This document shows, one piece after another, positions 19,267 through 28,545 of a DNA stretch of 64,000 nucleotides. Source of the stretch: Microseira wollei NIES-4236 (GTDB taxonomy: Bacteria; Cyanobacteriota; Cyanobacteriia; Cyanobacteriales; Aerosakkonemataceae); contig NZ_BLAY01000016.1 in assembly GCF_020521235.1 (NCBI RefSeq), forward strand, positions 1 to 64,000. Reading direction: 5' to 3'. A program made the translations under genes and the position numbers. Below the pieces are notes generated by a model, which saw only the letters and a program-made list of their open reading frames with translations, had not been told where the DNA came from and made no database searches. Numbering within the stretch: position 1 is the first letter of the stretch; every line of letters begins with the position of its first letter.

Positions 19267-19521
19267 GTGACTGTAGCTACCAATATCCCCAAAGCCTACG
19301 CAGAAATCGTTGAATTTTTTGCCGCTGGAACCACTCCCCAAAGCATTATCGATTTTCAACTATCCGATGAAGGTAAAGAGTATATAGAAGACCTGATTTA
19401 TCGATATAAAACAGAAGGTCTGACAAAGGATGAGCAAAAAGAATTAGACCAATTTTTGGTACTAGAACACCTGATTACACTAATTAAAGCCCGCGCTCAT
19501 TCGTACATCAAGGAGGGGTAA
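19267..19521 (+). CDS. Small partner protein upstream of an HNH nuclease
   Basis: 84 residues from GTG at 19267, preceded by CACGAGGTAT as a plausible ribosome-binding site; a longer frame back to 19111 runs through hairpin repeats and is unlikely to be translated. The protein is helical and charged with IDFQLSDEGKEYIEDLIYRY and ends IKARAHSYIKEG. I do not recognise a named domain. Similar small proteins often sit directly before HNH genes in cyanobacteria, so it may be an antitoxin-like or accessory partner. The nuclease starts eight bases after its stop, so the two are co-translated. Confidence 0.6.
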   Translation: MTVATNIPKAYAEIVEFFAAGTTPQSIIDFQLSDEGKEYIEDLIYRYKTEGLTKDEQKELDQFLVLEHLITLIKARAHSYIKEG

Positions 19522-19529
19522 TTGTTGTC

Positions 19530-19970
19530 ATGTCTCGTCCTTACATTAATGCAGAAATTCGACGTTTAGTTGCCCTCCGCTCGGATTATCTCTGTGAATA
19601 CTGCCTAATTTCAGAGGCAGACAGATCGGGTTATCAAGTTGACCATATTATTAGTGTAAAACATGGTGGATCGACAACAGCAGATAATCTTGCTTATGCT
19701 TGTGTTTTCTGCAATCTCCAGAAAGGAACCGATCTAGGCTCAATTCTTTGGCGGACTGGAGAACTTGTCCGGTTTTTCAACCCCCGCAGAGACTTTTGGG
19801 GCGATCATTTTCAACTCAATGAAGCTGTAATTCAACCCCGGACAGATATTGGAGAAGTAACGGCGCGTATTCTAGAGTTTAACAGCGATGACCGTCTTAT
19901 AGAGCGCCAATTATTAATCGCAGTTGGTAGGTATCCTTCAGCGTCTGCGCTACAACGTATGACTCGGTAA
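19530..19970 (+). CDS. HNH endonuclease family protein
   Basis: 146 residues with a compact HNH core: LCEYC zinc ligand pair, then YQVDHIISVKHGGST (first and second His), ADNLAYACVFCNLQKGT (Asn/His region and second Cys pair). The C-terminal third is not conserved enough to name. HNH proteins of this size cut DNA nonspecifically or within mobile elements and defence systems; the true target is unknown. It is tightly coupled to the small gene before it and its stop overlaps the region of the next start (the TPR-CHAT gene begins one base after the stop), so the pair is embedded within the CHAT/TPS block. Confidence 0.78.
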   Translation: MSRPYINAEIRRLVALRSDYLCEYCLISEADRSGYQVDHIISVKHGGSTTADNLAYACVFCNLQKGTDLGSILWRTGELVRFFNPRRDFWGDHFQLNEAVIQPRTDIGEVTARILEFNSDDRLIERQLLIAVGRYPSASALQRMTR

Positions 19971-19971
19971 T

Positions 19972-22647
19972 ATGGTTAAGAAACGGTCTGGATTTTTACC
20001 GATTCTGTTGCGACGGGAAAATGCGATCGCGCAGCGTCTCCCCAGGAGAATCGCGCCCCCTCTGATGCTGTTTTTGGCTATATTATTGGGCGGCGCTTCA
20101 TTGCCGAGTTTCGCCCCTATTGTTGCGGATTCCATCGGTGAAAGTGTATCCGATGCCGAAAAATTAGTTGATTTGGGCAGAAGTTTGTACTCAGCTCAAC
20201 GATATGCGGAAGCAGCGACAGTTTTGCAACAAGCAATCGCCGATTTTAAAGCGAATGGGAATGAATTGAAGGGCGCGATCGCCCAAAGCAATCTCTCGTT
20301 AGTTTATCAGCAACTCGGACAGTGGGATTTGGCAGAAAATGCGATTGCCCAAAGTCTCAATCTATTACAAACTGGCGGAAATACAAGCAACGCACAAACT
20401 CAAATTCTCGCCCAAGCTTTAGATGTTCGAGGGCGTCTATATTTGCTGCGGGGACAAGGGGAAAATGCTCTCAATACCTGGCGACAAGCATCTAATATTT
20501 ATGCAAGATTGGGGGATGAAACTGGAGTAATCCGTAACCGCATTAACCAAGCGCAAGCTTTACAAGCTTTGGGACTTTATCATCAAGCGCAGAACACTTT
20601 AACTGAAGCGAATCAAAGTCTGCAAAAACAACCAGACTCGCCGCTGAAAGCGAAAGGATTGCGGAGTTTGGGGAATGTTTTGCGAGTAATTGGCGATTTA
20701 AAACAATCCCAGGAAATCTTAGAGCAAAGTTTGGCAGTGGCGAAGCGATCGCCATCTCCCCAAGATATTAGCGCCGCCCTACTCAGTTTGGGCAATACCG
20801 CCCGCGCCAGAGCAGATATTCCAACTGCTTTAACATTGTATCAACAAGCAAGTGAGGAAGCAGTTTCAGCGAGCGAACGCATCCAAGCTCAATTAAATCA
20901 GTTAAGTCTCTTAGTTGAAATCCAGGGTAGCAGGGGAGCAGGTGAGAATTCCCCATCCCCAATTACCAATTACCAATTACCCATTCCCAATATAGAAGCT
21001 AACCTGAATAATCTGCCTCCCAGTCGAGCAACAGTTTATGCCAGAATTAATTTAGCTCAAAGTCTAATTCGCCTCAAACAACAAAATTATACAAACGCTC
21101 CAGCAGAGTCGGAAATTGCTCAAGTTTTGGTGGCAGCAATTCAACAGGCGAAAAGTCTCCAAGATCAACAAGCAACCAGTTATGCACTCGGTATTCTGGG
21201 GGAATTATACGAAGTCGCTCAACAGCGTTCAAATGCTCAAGAAGTTACCCAGCAAGCTTTATTTATCGCCCAAACAATTGATGCCAAAGATATTGCTTAT
21301 CGTTGGCAATGGCAAATGGGAAGGTTGCTGAAACAGGAGGGGAATATAAAAGGAGCGATCGCAGCTTACACCGAAGCGGTAAACAACCTCAAATCTATCC
21401 GCAGAGATTTATCTGCTGTCAATCCTGATGTGCAATTTAACTTTCGCGATGAAGTCGAACCCGTATATAGACAGCTGGTTGATTTGCTATTGCAATCCGA
21501 ACCAAGTCAAGAAAATCTGGTTCAAGCTCGCAATTTAATTGAATCTTTGCAATTAGCAGAATTAGAGAATTTTTTCCGGGCAAGTTGTTTGGATGCTAAC
21601 CCAGAACTCATCGACCGAATTGTCGATAAAGAAGACAAAACAGCAGCGGTTATCTATCCGATTATTTTAGGCGATCGCCTAGAAGTCATCCTCAAATTAC
21701 CCACTCAAGAAAAACTCCGCCATTACGTAAGTTATAAATCGCAAAACGAAATAGAAACAACCTTAGAACAACTGCGACAATCCCTGTTAGATGTGACTCA
21801 AACTTCTCAGGTTAAGCGGCAATCTCACCTGGTATATGAATTGTTAATTCTCCCGATAGAATCAGAGTTGGCTAATAGCAAAATCAAAAATTTAGTGTTT
21901 GTTCTGGATGGGTCATTGCGGAATATTCCGATGGCAGTACTCTACGACAAACAACAGCAGAAATATTTGGTAGAAAAGTATGCGATCGCTTTAGCTCCAG
22001 GTCTACAATTAATACAAACGAAACCGCTGCAAAAACAACAATTGCGCGCCCTAACGGGTGGAGTAGCTGAGGGACGCGAAATCGAAGACCGCAAGTTTCC
22101 CCCCCTGGGAAACGTCAGGATTGAACTAGAGAGAATTCAGTCTGAAGTGTCTAACAGTGAAGAACTGTTGAATCAAACGTTTACAATAACCAACCTACAA
22201 AACCAACTCAAATCGACTAACTTTTCTGTCGTTCACATCGCAACTCACGGCGAATTCAGTTCTAATCCCGAAGCAACTTTTATTCTAACTTGGAATCAAC
22301 TCCTGAAAGCCAGAGATTTTGATAACTTACTGCGAGTTAGTAACCAAAATCTTTCTAACACGATTGAATTACTCGTCCTCAGTGCCTGCAAAACTGCTCA
22401 GGGAGACAAACGAGCTGCATTAGGATTAGCTGGTATTGCTGTACGAGCAGGCGCGCGCAGTACCCTAGCAACTTTATGGTCAGTGGACGATGAATCCACT
22501 ACCAAACTGATGAGTCGCTTCTACCGAGAGTTAAAGACTGGAGTGAATAAAGCCGAAGCACTTCAACGCGCTCAATTAGCTGTTTTTGCCAATGAAAAAC
22601 GACCCTATTTTTGGGCATCTTACGTGTTAGTAGGAAATTGGCTGTGA
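19972..22647 (+). CDS. TPR-CHAT domain protein (caspase-like)
   Basis: 891 residues. A membrane-anchor or signal segment (about 30-50) precedes some 400 residues of tetratricopeptide-like helical repeats and a C-terminal CHAT domain (about 590-891). The CHAT catalytic pair is present: His in VHIATHGEF (about 759) and Cys in LSACKTAQ (about 806), followed by GLAGIAVRAGARSTLATLW. CHAT proteins are caspase/separase-clan peptidases that often regulate or process partner proteins. In cyanobacteria TPR-CHAT genes often neighbour haemagglutinin-type exoproteins, fitting this locus. The linker near residue 325-345 is encoded by repeat DNA (SPSPITNYQLPIPN). It may process the adjacent exoprotein; this is inference. 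Confidence 0.87.
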   Translation: MVKKRSGFLPILLRRENAIAQRLPRRIAPPLMLFLAILLGGASLPSFAPIVADSIGESVSDAEKLVDLGRSLYSAQRYAEAATVLQQAIADFKANGNELKGAIAQSNLSLVYQQLGQWDLAENAIAQSLNLLQTGGNTSNAQTQILAQALDVRGRLYLLRGQGENALNTWRQASNIYARLGDETGVIRNRINQAQALQALGLYHQAQNTLTEANQSLQKQPDSPLKAKGLRSLGNVLRVIGDLKQSQEILEQSLAVAKRSPSPQDISAALLSLGNTARARADIPTALTLYQQASEEAVSASERIQAQLNQLSLLVEIQGSRGAGENSPSPITNYQLPIPNIEANLNNLPPSRATVYARINLAQSLIRLKQQNYTNAPAESEIAQVLVAAIQQAKSLQDQQATSYALGILGELYEVAQQRSNAQEVTQQALFIAQTIDAKDIAYRWQWQMGRLLKQEGNIKGAIAAYTEAVNNLKSIRRDLSAVNPDVQFNFRDEVEPVYRQLVDLLLQSEPSQENLVQARNLIESLQLAELENFFRASCLDANPELIDRIVDKEDKTAAVIYPIILGDRLEVILKLPTQEKLRHYVSYKSQNEIETTLEQLRQSLLDVTQTSQVKRQSHLVYELLILPIESELANSKIKNLVFVLDGSLRNIPMAVLYDKQQQKYLVEKYAIALAPGLQLIQTKPLQKQQLRALTGGVAEGREIEDRKFPPLGNVRIELERIQSEVSNSEELLNQTFTITNLQNQLKSTNFSVVHIATHGEFSSNPEATFILTWNQLLKARDFDNLLRVSNQNLSNTIELLVLSACKTAQGDKRAALGLAGIAVRAGARSTLATLWSVDDESTTKLMSRFYRELKTGVNKAEALQRAQLAVFANEKRPYFWASYVLVGNWL

Positions 22648-23221
22648 ACTGCCCATCGCTACAGCGGGTTGCACTCGGATGAGGGATGAGGGAGATGATG
22701 GAGATGAGGAAGTAGAAACAATTTCTTCCCTACCTTCATCACCTTCCCCATCTTCCCCATCTTCTATAGTGGAGACTTATATCATGTCCGCGAGAGATCA
22801 GTTGTGTATAGTTGATTGTGCGAAAAAGCGTTTTTTCTCCCCCAGCTCCCCCATCCCCTTTGCTCCCCCAGCTCTCCAAACGCAACCGATGCAACCGGAC
22901 ACGATATTACACCTACTTATATCATGTCCGTTGAATCACCCGTAATAAAATCTCACCAGGTTGCCGCACAGATACCCCGCATGTAGGGGCACGGCATCTT
23001 TAAGTTATTTGTATCTGCCAAAATATCTCGGATGTTCCCTACAACCCGATCTAAGAAACCGGGTTTCTTCGCAGATCTCTAGTTCTCTTGCGACGATTTT
23101 TCAGAGAAACTTTGGTGTTTGCGTAAGTCCTGATTACCTATCTCTTCTTTTCTATTACCTCTGTGTTCTCTGTGCCTCTGTGGTTAGTTAATTAGATATT
23201 CTTCTGACGCGAAGGGAGTAG
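22648..23221. other. Intergenic region full of repeats
   Basis: No gene supported. It holds half of the TACAGCGG(A/G)TTGCACTCG palindrome (22659), a TA-flanked MITE (22780-22907), a second MITE end at 22917-22932, a GTAGGGGCACGGCA fragment (22983-23046) and an AAACCGGGTTTCTTCGCAG to GCGTAAGTCCTG fragment (about 23057-23130). Confidence 0.7.
22780..22907. mobile_element. MITE with TATCATGTCCG ends, TA target duplication
   Basis: 128-base element beginning TATCATGTCCGCGAGAG and ending GCAACCGGACACGATAT, so the ends are imperfect inverted repeats. TA lies immediately on both sides (22778-22779 and 22908-22909), as for IS630/Tc1-mariner-mobilised MITEs. A nearly identical copy breaks the sensor gene at 53402-53530. 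Only isolated ends occur at 22917 and 41283. Confidence 0.8.
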
Positions 23222-24046
23222 TTAAAAACTATAACGCTGAACAATCGGTTCTTGAGCCAGGTCTTCCAAACCAACCCCTATTAATAGGTTAGCCCAATCC
23301 TGAACCAACCTAGCATTGCCTGCATCGGTGCGGCGGAGGTCAGCTAAATTGGTTAACGCATCGTACCAAATATTATTAGCAGCATAGGCAATATACTCGC
23401 TTGATTGTGCTGCTTTTAACTGACTCTCAAGTTCCGGGGTCAGCGCCACCCGTTCTACCCAAACATCAACATAAAAATTATCAGATGTTTGCTGCGGATT
23501 GCCACAATAAACTTTGAAGTACCAATGATATTTCTTGCCTATTTCTAAAGAGTATTGCGGATTTGGAGGCAGGCTGAGACTAATAACACCAGACTTTTCA
23601 GGCAGAGTCAGAGGTGTGCGGTACACATCATTTTCTTCACCATTTTGCGACACCTGCAACACAAACTCTCCAGCGCGCAGGTTCGCTGGTAACTCAGGAA
23701 CATAAACCCAAAAAGTTGGACGATCGGCAACTGTTAATGCCAAAAAAGATTTCGACTCATCGAGTACGTTTTTGCCGTTAACCAGCTTCCAAGTTTCTTT
23801 ACCAAGCACCAAAGCAGTCAGAGGTTTATTCAATTCTGGGCAACCATCACGACTGGTTCCTCCTCTGCGACGACCTGTGGGTGCGCCGTCACCGGGGGGA
23901 AATCGCACCTGCGCCACGACAGAGTTACTGACCGATCGGGCAACCTGCGATCGCACCTGTAGAGGGCTACTAATAAAAGTAGCGAGTGCTAAAGCGATCG
24001 CAAAACCCAATCTCACTTCCTGGAAAACAAACTTCTTCCTAGCCAT
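23222..24046 (-). CDS. DUF928 family protein
   Basis: 274 residues with an N-terminal signal-like segment (LGFAIALALATFISSPLQV) and the DUF928 body, including DGAPTGRRRGGTSRDGCPE, FWVYVPELP, and YHWYFKVYCGNPQ. The family is almost confined to cyanobacteria and has no known activity; it usually accompanies CHAT/CHASE2 genes. Its start overlaps the 3' end of the CHAT-CHASE2 gene by 34 bases on the same strand, which indicates translational coupling and a shared function, probably in the periplasm. Confidence 0.85.
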   Translation of the reverse strand: MARKKFVFQEVRLGFAIALALATFISSPLQVRSQVARSVSNSVVAQVRFPPGDGAPTGRRRGGTSRDGCPELNKPLTALVLGKETWKLVNGKNVLDESKSFLALTVADRPTFWVYVPELPANLRAGEFVLQVSQNGEENDVYRTPLTLPEKSGVISLSLPPNPQYSLEIGKKYHWYFKVYCGNPQQTSDNFYVDVWVERVALTPELESQLKAAQSSEYIAYAANNIWYDALTNLADLRRTDAGNARLVQDWANLLIGVGLEDLAQEPIVQRYSF

Positions 24047-26418
24047 AATTCAGCATCCAAAGGTCTACTATTATTGACAAAAAGGGAACTCCTTGTAGAC
24101 CACCACACTAATGCTACTTCAGTCGCTAATAAAGCCAACGCCGATGGAACGAAGGGCACCCACCCAGCTGCTGTAAAGATGATAAAGCAAATCCCAAAAA
24201 GCATTCCTAAAGTGACAACTCCGGCTAATCCAAGACCCAGTGGCTGTCGAATGCACAGTGCTAGCATTCCTCCCACCAACGCCCATCCCCATACCCAAAA
24301 AACTTCCACCCACTCAGGCCACCACCACAACAAAGGTCTACGATCCAAAACAGCACTCAGAATCTGACTCACCATCTGCGCTTGCACAAACACCCCTGGA
24401 ATTAAAGTTTGATTCGGCGGCGCATTAACGCTGTAGGGAGTTTTCCATTGATCGGCAGTAGTTGGCGCAGTAACGCCAATCAAAACGATCCGATTCTTCA
24501 CATATTCCCTTAATTCAGGGTTAATTCGGTTATTCAGAATATCTCTGAGAGAAATCTGGGGGGCAATGTTTTGTAAAGAGCGTAGGGAACGATAATTAAG
24601 CAACACTTGATAACCCGATGCATCCACTCGTTGATAGCCGCCAGATTGGGATTTTAATTTCTTAAAAACAACATCGCCAATTTGCAATTCCCCCTGCTTC
24701 GTAAATTTGGCCTCTATGCTTTGTGCATTCAAATAATCAAGTGCCATCTGGAGACTAAAGGCATTATCTGCGGCACAAGGAGATGTTAGGGGAGGCATTA
24801 AATGCAACAAATGGCGACGGGCAATTTCATCATCATCTGCCACAAAATCGCTAAAACCCAGACGTTTTTTTGGAACTTCAGGCGGGGGAGGATTGCCATC
24901 TGGTGCGCCATCTTCAGGTGCAGAAACTTTGCATGTAGCAAACAGGCGTTCGTCTTGCCGCAAGCGAGTTGCTAAATCTGGATAATCGGGGTCTACAGAA
25001 AAATCGCGATAAATATCAATACCGATAGTTCTTGGTTGATACTGTTCTAATTTTTTCAATAATTGCGCGAGTGCATTATCCGATAGCGACCAGCGCATCT
25101 TCATTTTCTGGCGAATTTGATACTGAATATCCGCTTCATCAATTGTGACTATCAACAAACGCGGATCTTGGCTTTCAATCGGTCGCAACTGCATTAGATG
25201 ATCGAAAGCCTGCAATTCCCATTTCTGAAGCATTCCTAAGTGTCGCACACCCATTACCAAAGCAGTTACCGCCACACTCGCTAGTAACACCGTCCTCCAA
25301 TTAAGGCTGGGTTCTGGTAAGGGGGGCCAAGTTGGTGGTTCTTCAGCGGGGTTTTGAAAAATGACTGGTAACCAACTCGCACAAGGACATTTTTCCTCTA
25401 TTCCTTGCAGCCTTTGTCGCGCTTCTCTTACCGCAGTATATAAAGATTTTCCACCCGAAAAAGCTGCTATAAAATACTTTAAGAATGCTTGAGCGATCGC
25501 ATCCGGCACCGGCTCTCGCATTACAATAGTTTGCGGAATATGCAAATCGAACAGTGCCTGCGCCAAACCCAAACCATCGCAGGAGTTTAAAATTGCCAGC
25601 TTCAAACCGCCAGCCATGGCATTTTTGAGCGCATGTTTCAATTCCGAAATGGTTAAACTCCTGGTTTGATTGATATAAATTCGTCCGCTTTCCCCATCTG
25701 AATAGCTGAAACTGTGACCCGCGAAAAACAGGATATCCCAAGGCTTAGCCCAAAGTTGGTCATTCAGTTGCGAGCGCTCAGGTTCTACCAAAAATTTTAC
25801 TTCCGCCTCAGGTAATTTCTCTAAAAAACTCCTATCCCGCTCAATATTAATACCTTTACTATTGCCAAGTATGGCTAAAATCCTGACTTTATCGCCTATT
25901 TTTTGGGTCGGCGTTTTGTTGGTTGGTTTATACTCTAGCGCACTCAAAGCAACTTCCGCATAGGGATAATCCTCAAAAAAATCCCAAAGATGCCAAGGGA
26001 GTCGCCGCAACAGTTTATCATCGGTTTCAATAATGAATCGAATTTCCTCTGAATGACCTAAGTGCGTTCGTAATCGATTGTTGATGTTGCGAAACTGTTC
26101 CGAATTTAGCCAATCATTGATTTTCTTTGAAAACTGCTGGCATAAATCGTTAAACTTTTCAGAGGAATACCCAGTCTCGTCAGGCACATCTTCAGGAAAA
26201 TCGAGTAGTTCGAGACGGGGAAGCAAATCTAAACATTGATAAGACGCCGAATACTGCAACTGCCAATCTTTGTAGAGTGAGGCAATTTCTGGTGCTGGTG
26301 GTAAACTCGCTATAAACTGCATCGACGCGGTGGAAGTCGCCTGCCAAAGCTGCGCCGTAACGGCGGGAAAGCCGTTTTGCAAGTTACCATGTCCCAAGCT
26401 CAAGACTACTTTACTCAT
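24013..26418 (-). CDS. CHAT-CHASE2 membrane protein
   Basis: 801 residues. The N-terminal part carries a CHAT peptidase domain with His in FFAGHSFS (about 235) and Cys in LNSCDG (about 280), ending near CASWLPVIFQNP. A membrane helix (about 375-395) then leads into a CHASE2 extracytoplasmic sensor domain (about 400-690, with PRTIGIDIYRD and RIVLIGVTAPTT), and three further hydrophobic helices close the protein. CHASE2 domains sense unknown signals outside the membrane, so this may be a membrane receptor that controls a caspase-like protease inside the cell. It is the first gene of a two-gene unit with DUF928, and DUF1822 and sigma genes lie further upstream on the same strand. Confidence 0.87.
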   Translation of the reverse strand: MSKVVLSLGHGNLQNGFPAVTAQLWQATSTASMQFIASLPPAPEIASLYKDWQLQYSASYQCLDLLPRLELLDFPEDVPDETGYSSEKFNDLCQQFSKKINDWLNSEQFRNINNRLRTHLGHSEEIRFIIETDDKLLRRLPWHLWDFFEDYPYAEVALSALEYKPTNKTPTQKIGDKVRILAILGNSKGINIERDRSFLEKLPEAEVKFLVEPERSQLNDQLWAKPWDILFFAGHSFSYSDGESGRIYINQTRSLTISELKHALKNAMAGGLKLAILNSCDGLGLAQALFDLHIPQTIVMREPVPDAIAQAFLKYFIAAFSGGKSLYTAVREARQRLQGIEEKCPCASWLPVIFQNPAEEPPTWPPLPEPSLNWRTVLLASVAVTALVMGVRHLGMLQKWELQAFDHLMQLRPIESQDPRLLIVTIDEADIQYQIRQKMKMRWSLSDNALAQLLKKLEQYQPRTIGIDIYRDFSVDPDYPDLATRLRQDERLFATCKVSAPEDGAPDGNPPPPEVPKKRLGFSDFVADDDEIARRHLLHLMPPLTSPCAADNAFSLQMALDYLNAQSIEAKFTKQGELQIGDVVFKKLKSQSGGYQRVDASGYQVLLNYRSLRSLQNIAPQISLRDILNNRINPELREYVKNRIVLIGVTAPTTADQWKTPYSVNAPPNQTLIPGVFVQAQMVSQILSAVLDRRPLLWWWPEWVEVFWVWGWALVGGMLALCIRQPLGLGLAGVVTLGMLFGICFIIFTAAGWVPFVPSALALLATEVALVWWSTRSSLFVNNSRPLDAELWLGRSLFSRK

Positions 26419-26510
26419 TGGCCTGTGACTACCAGCCGTCTGATCGCAAAAGTATCCGTTGTTTTGAATTTACCACTTAGAGCGCCACTTGTCATAAAGC
26501 CTTCATAATC

Positions 26511-26638
26511 AGGACTTACGCGCAAGTTCCCGGTTTCTACAAAAAATCGTTGGTTTGGTTGCGAGAGATATGCATACCCTAGCTGGCGCGAACGACGGTC
26601 TCACCTTTGTTTCTGGCCTGGTCGTGCGTCAGTCCTTC
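26511..26638. repeat. Diverged copy of the AGGACTTACGCA palindrome
   Basis: AGGACTTACGCGCAAG at 26512 is answered by CGTGCGTCAGTCCT at about 26624. The inner part is diverged from the copy at 15983-16090. Confidence 0.6.
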
Positions 26639-26671
26639 CTCCGGATATCCAGAATAAACACCTACGAGCGT

Positions 26672-26900
26672 TTCTCAGCCTCAACAGCCAGAGTTTTCTG
26701 CATTATTTACATAAATTAATATTTGGAGTTTTGCATAAAACCCTGGGTGTTTGACCGGAGTTATAGATATAAGGAGGACAGCGCCACGGGATCAAACCAA
26801 GACGATCTGTACGACATTGAGTCATGACGAGCGAACTCGCTTGACTCAAAAACCTAATTTTATCAACTCCCAATCCCGAATTTAACAGGAGTAAACTTTC
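26672..26900 (+). promoter_or_regulatory. Upstream element A of the first hetP-like gene
   Basis: Starts TCAGCCTCAACAGCCAGA, continues through TTTACATAAATTAATATTT, TTTTGCATAAAA and GACCGGAGTTATAGA, and ends with CAGGAGTAAACTTTC before the ATG. The whole stretch is repeated before the second hetP-like gene, and its first 110 bases also precede the PPC gene. Shared use before unrelated genes points to a common promoter. Assignment of -35 and -10 boxes is not possible by eye. Confidence 0.6.
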
Positions 26901-27308
26901 ATGAATAAGCAATTCTCCTCTGACAATACGCTCGATAAATTCCTGACTGACGAACAGTTCGAGCAAGTTGTTGAAGCCATTCGCCAGGAAAAGTATGCTT
27001 GGGCTTGTGTTTTAATCTTCCGCTTCGCTGGCTATAATCCTCTCCATTATATACCTTACCGCACTTACAAATTTATCCTAAAAGCAACAGGTCAAAAGCG
27101 CCAAAGTCATCAAAATAAACCCGATAGCATAGCTCGGGTTAATTCAGGGGGTGTTACTAACAATGACAGAAGCTACGATCCGAATAATTTAGGAGCGCTC
27201 GCCGATTTAGAGTATTTGGAAATAGCGAGCGATCGCCAAACCGAAATCAAAGGCGGTTATCGAGAACTACCGTTGGATTTATCCCACTGGTATTATTTGT
27301 CCGAATAA
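26901..27308 (+). CDS. HetP-like protein, copy 1
   Basis: 135 residues. The centre has the signature I associate with the HetP family: [20 protein letters not shown], then [20 protein letters not shown]. In heterocyst-forming species HetP and its homologues control commitment to differentiation; non-heterocystous filamentous species also have them with no settled role. The C-terminal third is variable and ends with DLSHWYY. The start is set by CAGGAG ten bases upstream. A second copy lies 1097 bases downstream with about 90% or more identity, so this is a recent tandem duplication. The gene name is withheld because the orthology to a specific HetP cannot be fixed. Confidence 0.75.
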   Translation: MNKQFSSDNTLDKFLTDEQFEQVVEAIRQEKYAWACVLIFRFAGYNPLHYIPYRTYKFILKATGQKRQSHQNKPDSIARVNSGGVTNNDRSYDPNNLGALADLEYLEIASDRQTEIKGGYRELPLDLSHWYYLSE

Positions 27309-27770
27309 GTGGGTCAGAACTTACGCTCATATTCCGGGGTTCTGTGAAAAATATTCGCTTTGTCGGGGCACGGCAAGCAGAAAATGTTCGCTTGTACAGA
27401 ATATTTCGCCCACCGTGCCCCTACGCTACAAACCCGGTTTCTAGGATCGTCGTGCGTAAGTCCTGCTATTGCTATCGAGCAAGCGTACGCTCTCCTGCAC
27501 GCAAGAGGAACGTAGGGGCGCGTACGCTCAACTTACCATCACCTTTTTATAAGTGCTGTCTCTATAAACGCTCAACAGAGATGAACCGATAAGCAGATGA
27601 ACAGGTTTGAGCGTACGCATCATTTCATCAACTAGCAGAATTAAAGCCAACTGAAGCGTTGCAAACAACTATGCGTACGCTCCCATCCCCTGCACGCAAG
27701 AAGAACATAGGCGTGCGTACGCTCAATTTACCATGACATTTTTGCCAGTCCTGTCTCTACAAATATAATT
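27309..27770. repeat. Repeat-filled gap between the hetP-like copies
   Basis: Contains a split AGGACTTACGCA-type element (27312-27470) with a GGGGCACGGCA palindrome (27363-27423) inside it, and several copies of a GAGCGTACGC motif near 27483, 27523, 27609, 27675 and 27710. No gene is seen. Confidence 0.65.
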
Positions 27771-27997
27771 ACTCTGCCGCAACAGCCGAAAATTACGCAT
27801 TTTTTACACAAATTAATATTTACGATTTTGCATAAAACACTGGGGGTTTGACCAGAGTTATAGACAGATGGAGGACAGCGCCACGCGATCGCACCAAGAC
27901 TATCTGTGCGGCATTTAGCCATGACGAGCGAACTCAATTGACTCAAAAACCTAATTTTATCAACTCCCAATCCCGAATTTAACAGGAGTAAACTTTC
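27771..27997 (+). promoter_or_regulatory. Upstream element B of the second hetP-like gene
   Basis: Matches element A almost throughout: TTTACACAAATTAATATTT, TTTTGCATAAAACACTGG, GACCAGAGTTATAGACAGA and the same final CAGGAGTAAACTTTC before the ATG. The duplication therefore included the control region. Confidence 0.6.
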
Positions 27998-28405
27998 ATG
28001 AATAAGCAACTCTCCTCTGACAATACGCTCGATAAATTCCTGACTGACGAACAGTTCGAGCAAGTTGTTGAAGCCATTCGCCAGGAAAAGTATGCTTGGG
28101 CTTGTGTTTTAATCTTGCGCTTTGCTGGCTATAATCCTCTCCATTATATACCTTACCGCACTTACAAATTTATCCTAAAATCAACAGGTCAAAAGCGCCA
28201 AAGTCATCAAAATAAACCCGATAGCATAGCCCGGGTTAATTCAGCGGTTGTTACTAACAATGACAGAAGCTACGAGCGGCAGAAGTTAGGAGCGATCGCC
28301 GACTTAGAGTATTTGGAAATAGCGAGCGATCGCCAAACCGAAATCAAACGCGGTAATCGAGAACTACCGTTAGATTTATCCCATTGGTTTTATATGTCCG
28401 AATAA
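27998..28405 (+). CDS. HetP-like protein, copy 2
   Basis: 135 residues, differing from copy 1 at only a few positions (for example LRFAGYN for FRFAGYN and a changed segment after NNDRSYE). The conserved core [20 protein letters not shown] is closer to the usual HetP-family form than copy 1. The identical ribosome-binding region and upstream element suggest that both copies are expressed together. A hairpin terminator follows. Retention of both copies without a frameshift suggests either a very recent duplication or a dosage effect. Confidence 0.76.
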   Translation: MNKQLSSDNTLDKFLTDEQFEQVVEAIRQEKYAWACVLILRFAGYNPLHYIPYRTYKFILKSTGQKRQSHQNKPDSIARVNSAVVTNNDRSYERQKLGAIADLEYLEIASDRQTEIKRGNRELPLDLSHWFYMSE

Positions 28406-28441
28406 CCCGATAAAACACCTAACTGATTCATAACTTACGAT

Positions 28442-28482
28442 CCAAACCGGGTTTCTGTCCACCCCAGAAACCCGGTTTCTTT
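28442..28482 (+). terminator. Hairpin after the second hetP-like gene
   Basis: AAACCGGGTTTCTG and CAGAAACCCGGTTT form a perfect 14-bp stem around TCCACCC, followed by CTTTGG. It is a copy of the AGAAACCCGGTTTCT palindrome. Confidence 0.7.
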
Positions 28483-28545
28483 GGTATGCGTGCTTAACGA
28501 ATACGAGTGTCTTTTCGCCGGGTTTTGAATCTGGAACCTCTGATT

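Noticed and set aside
22679-22945. Open frame of 88 codons beyond the TPR-CHAT gene
   Set aside because: It is made of the MITE at 22780-22907 and its low-complexity flank; the same peptide appears at the other MITE copy by position alone.
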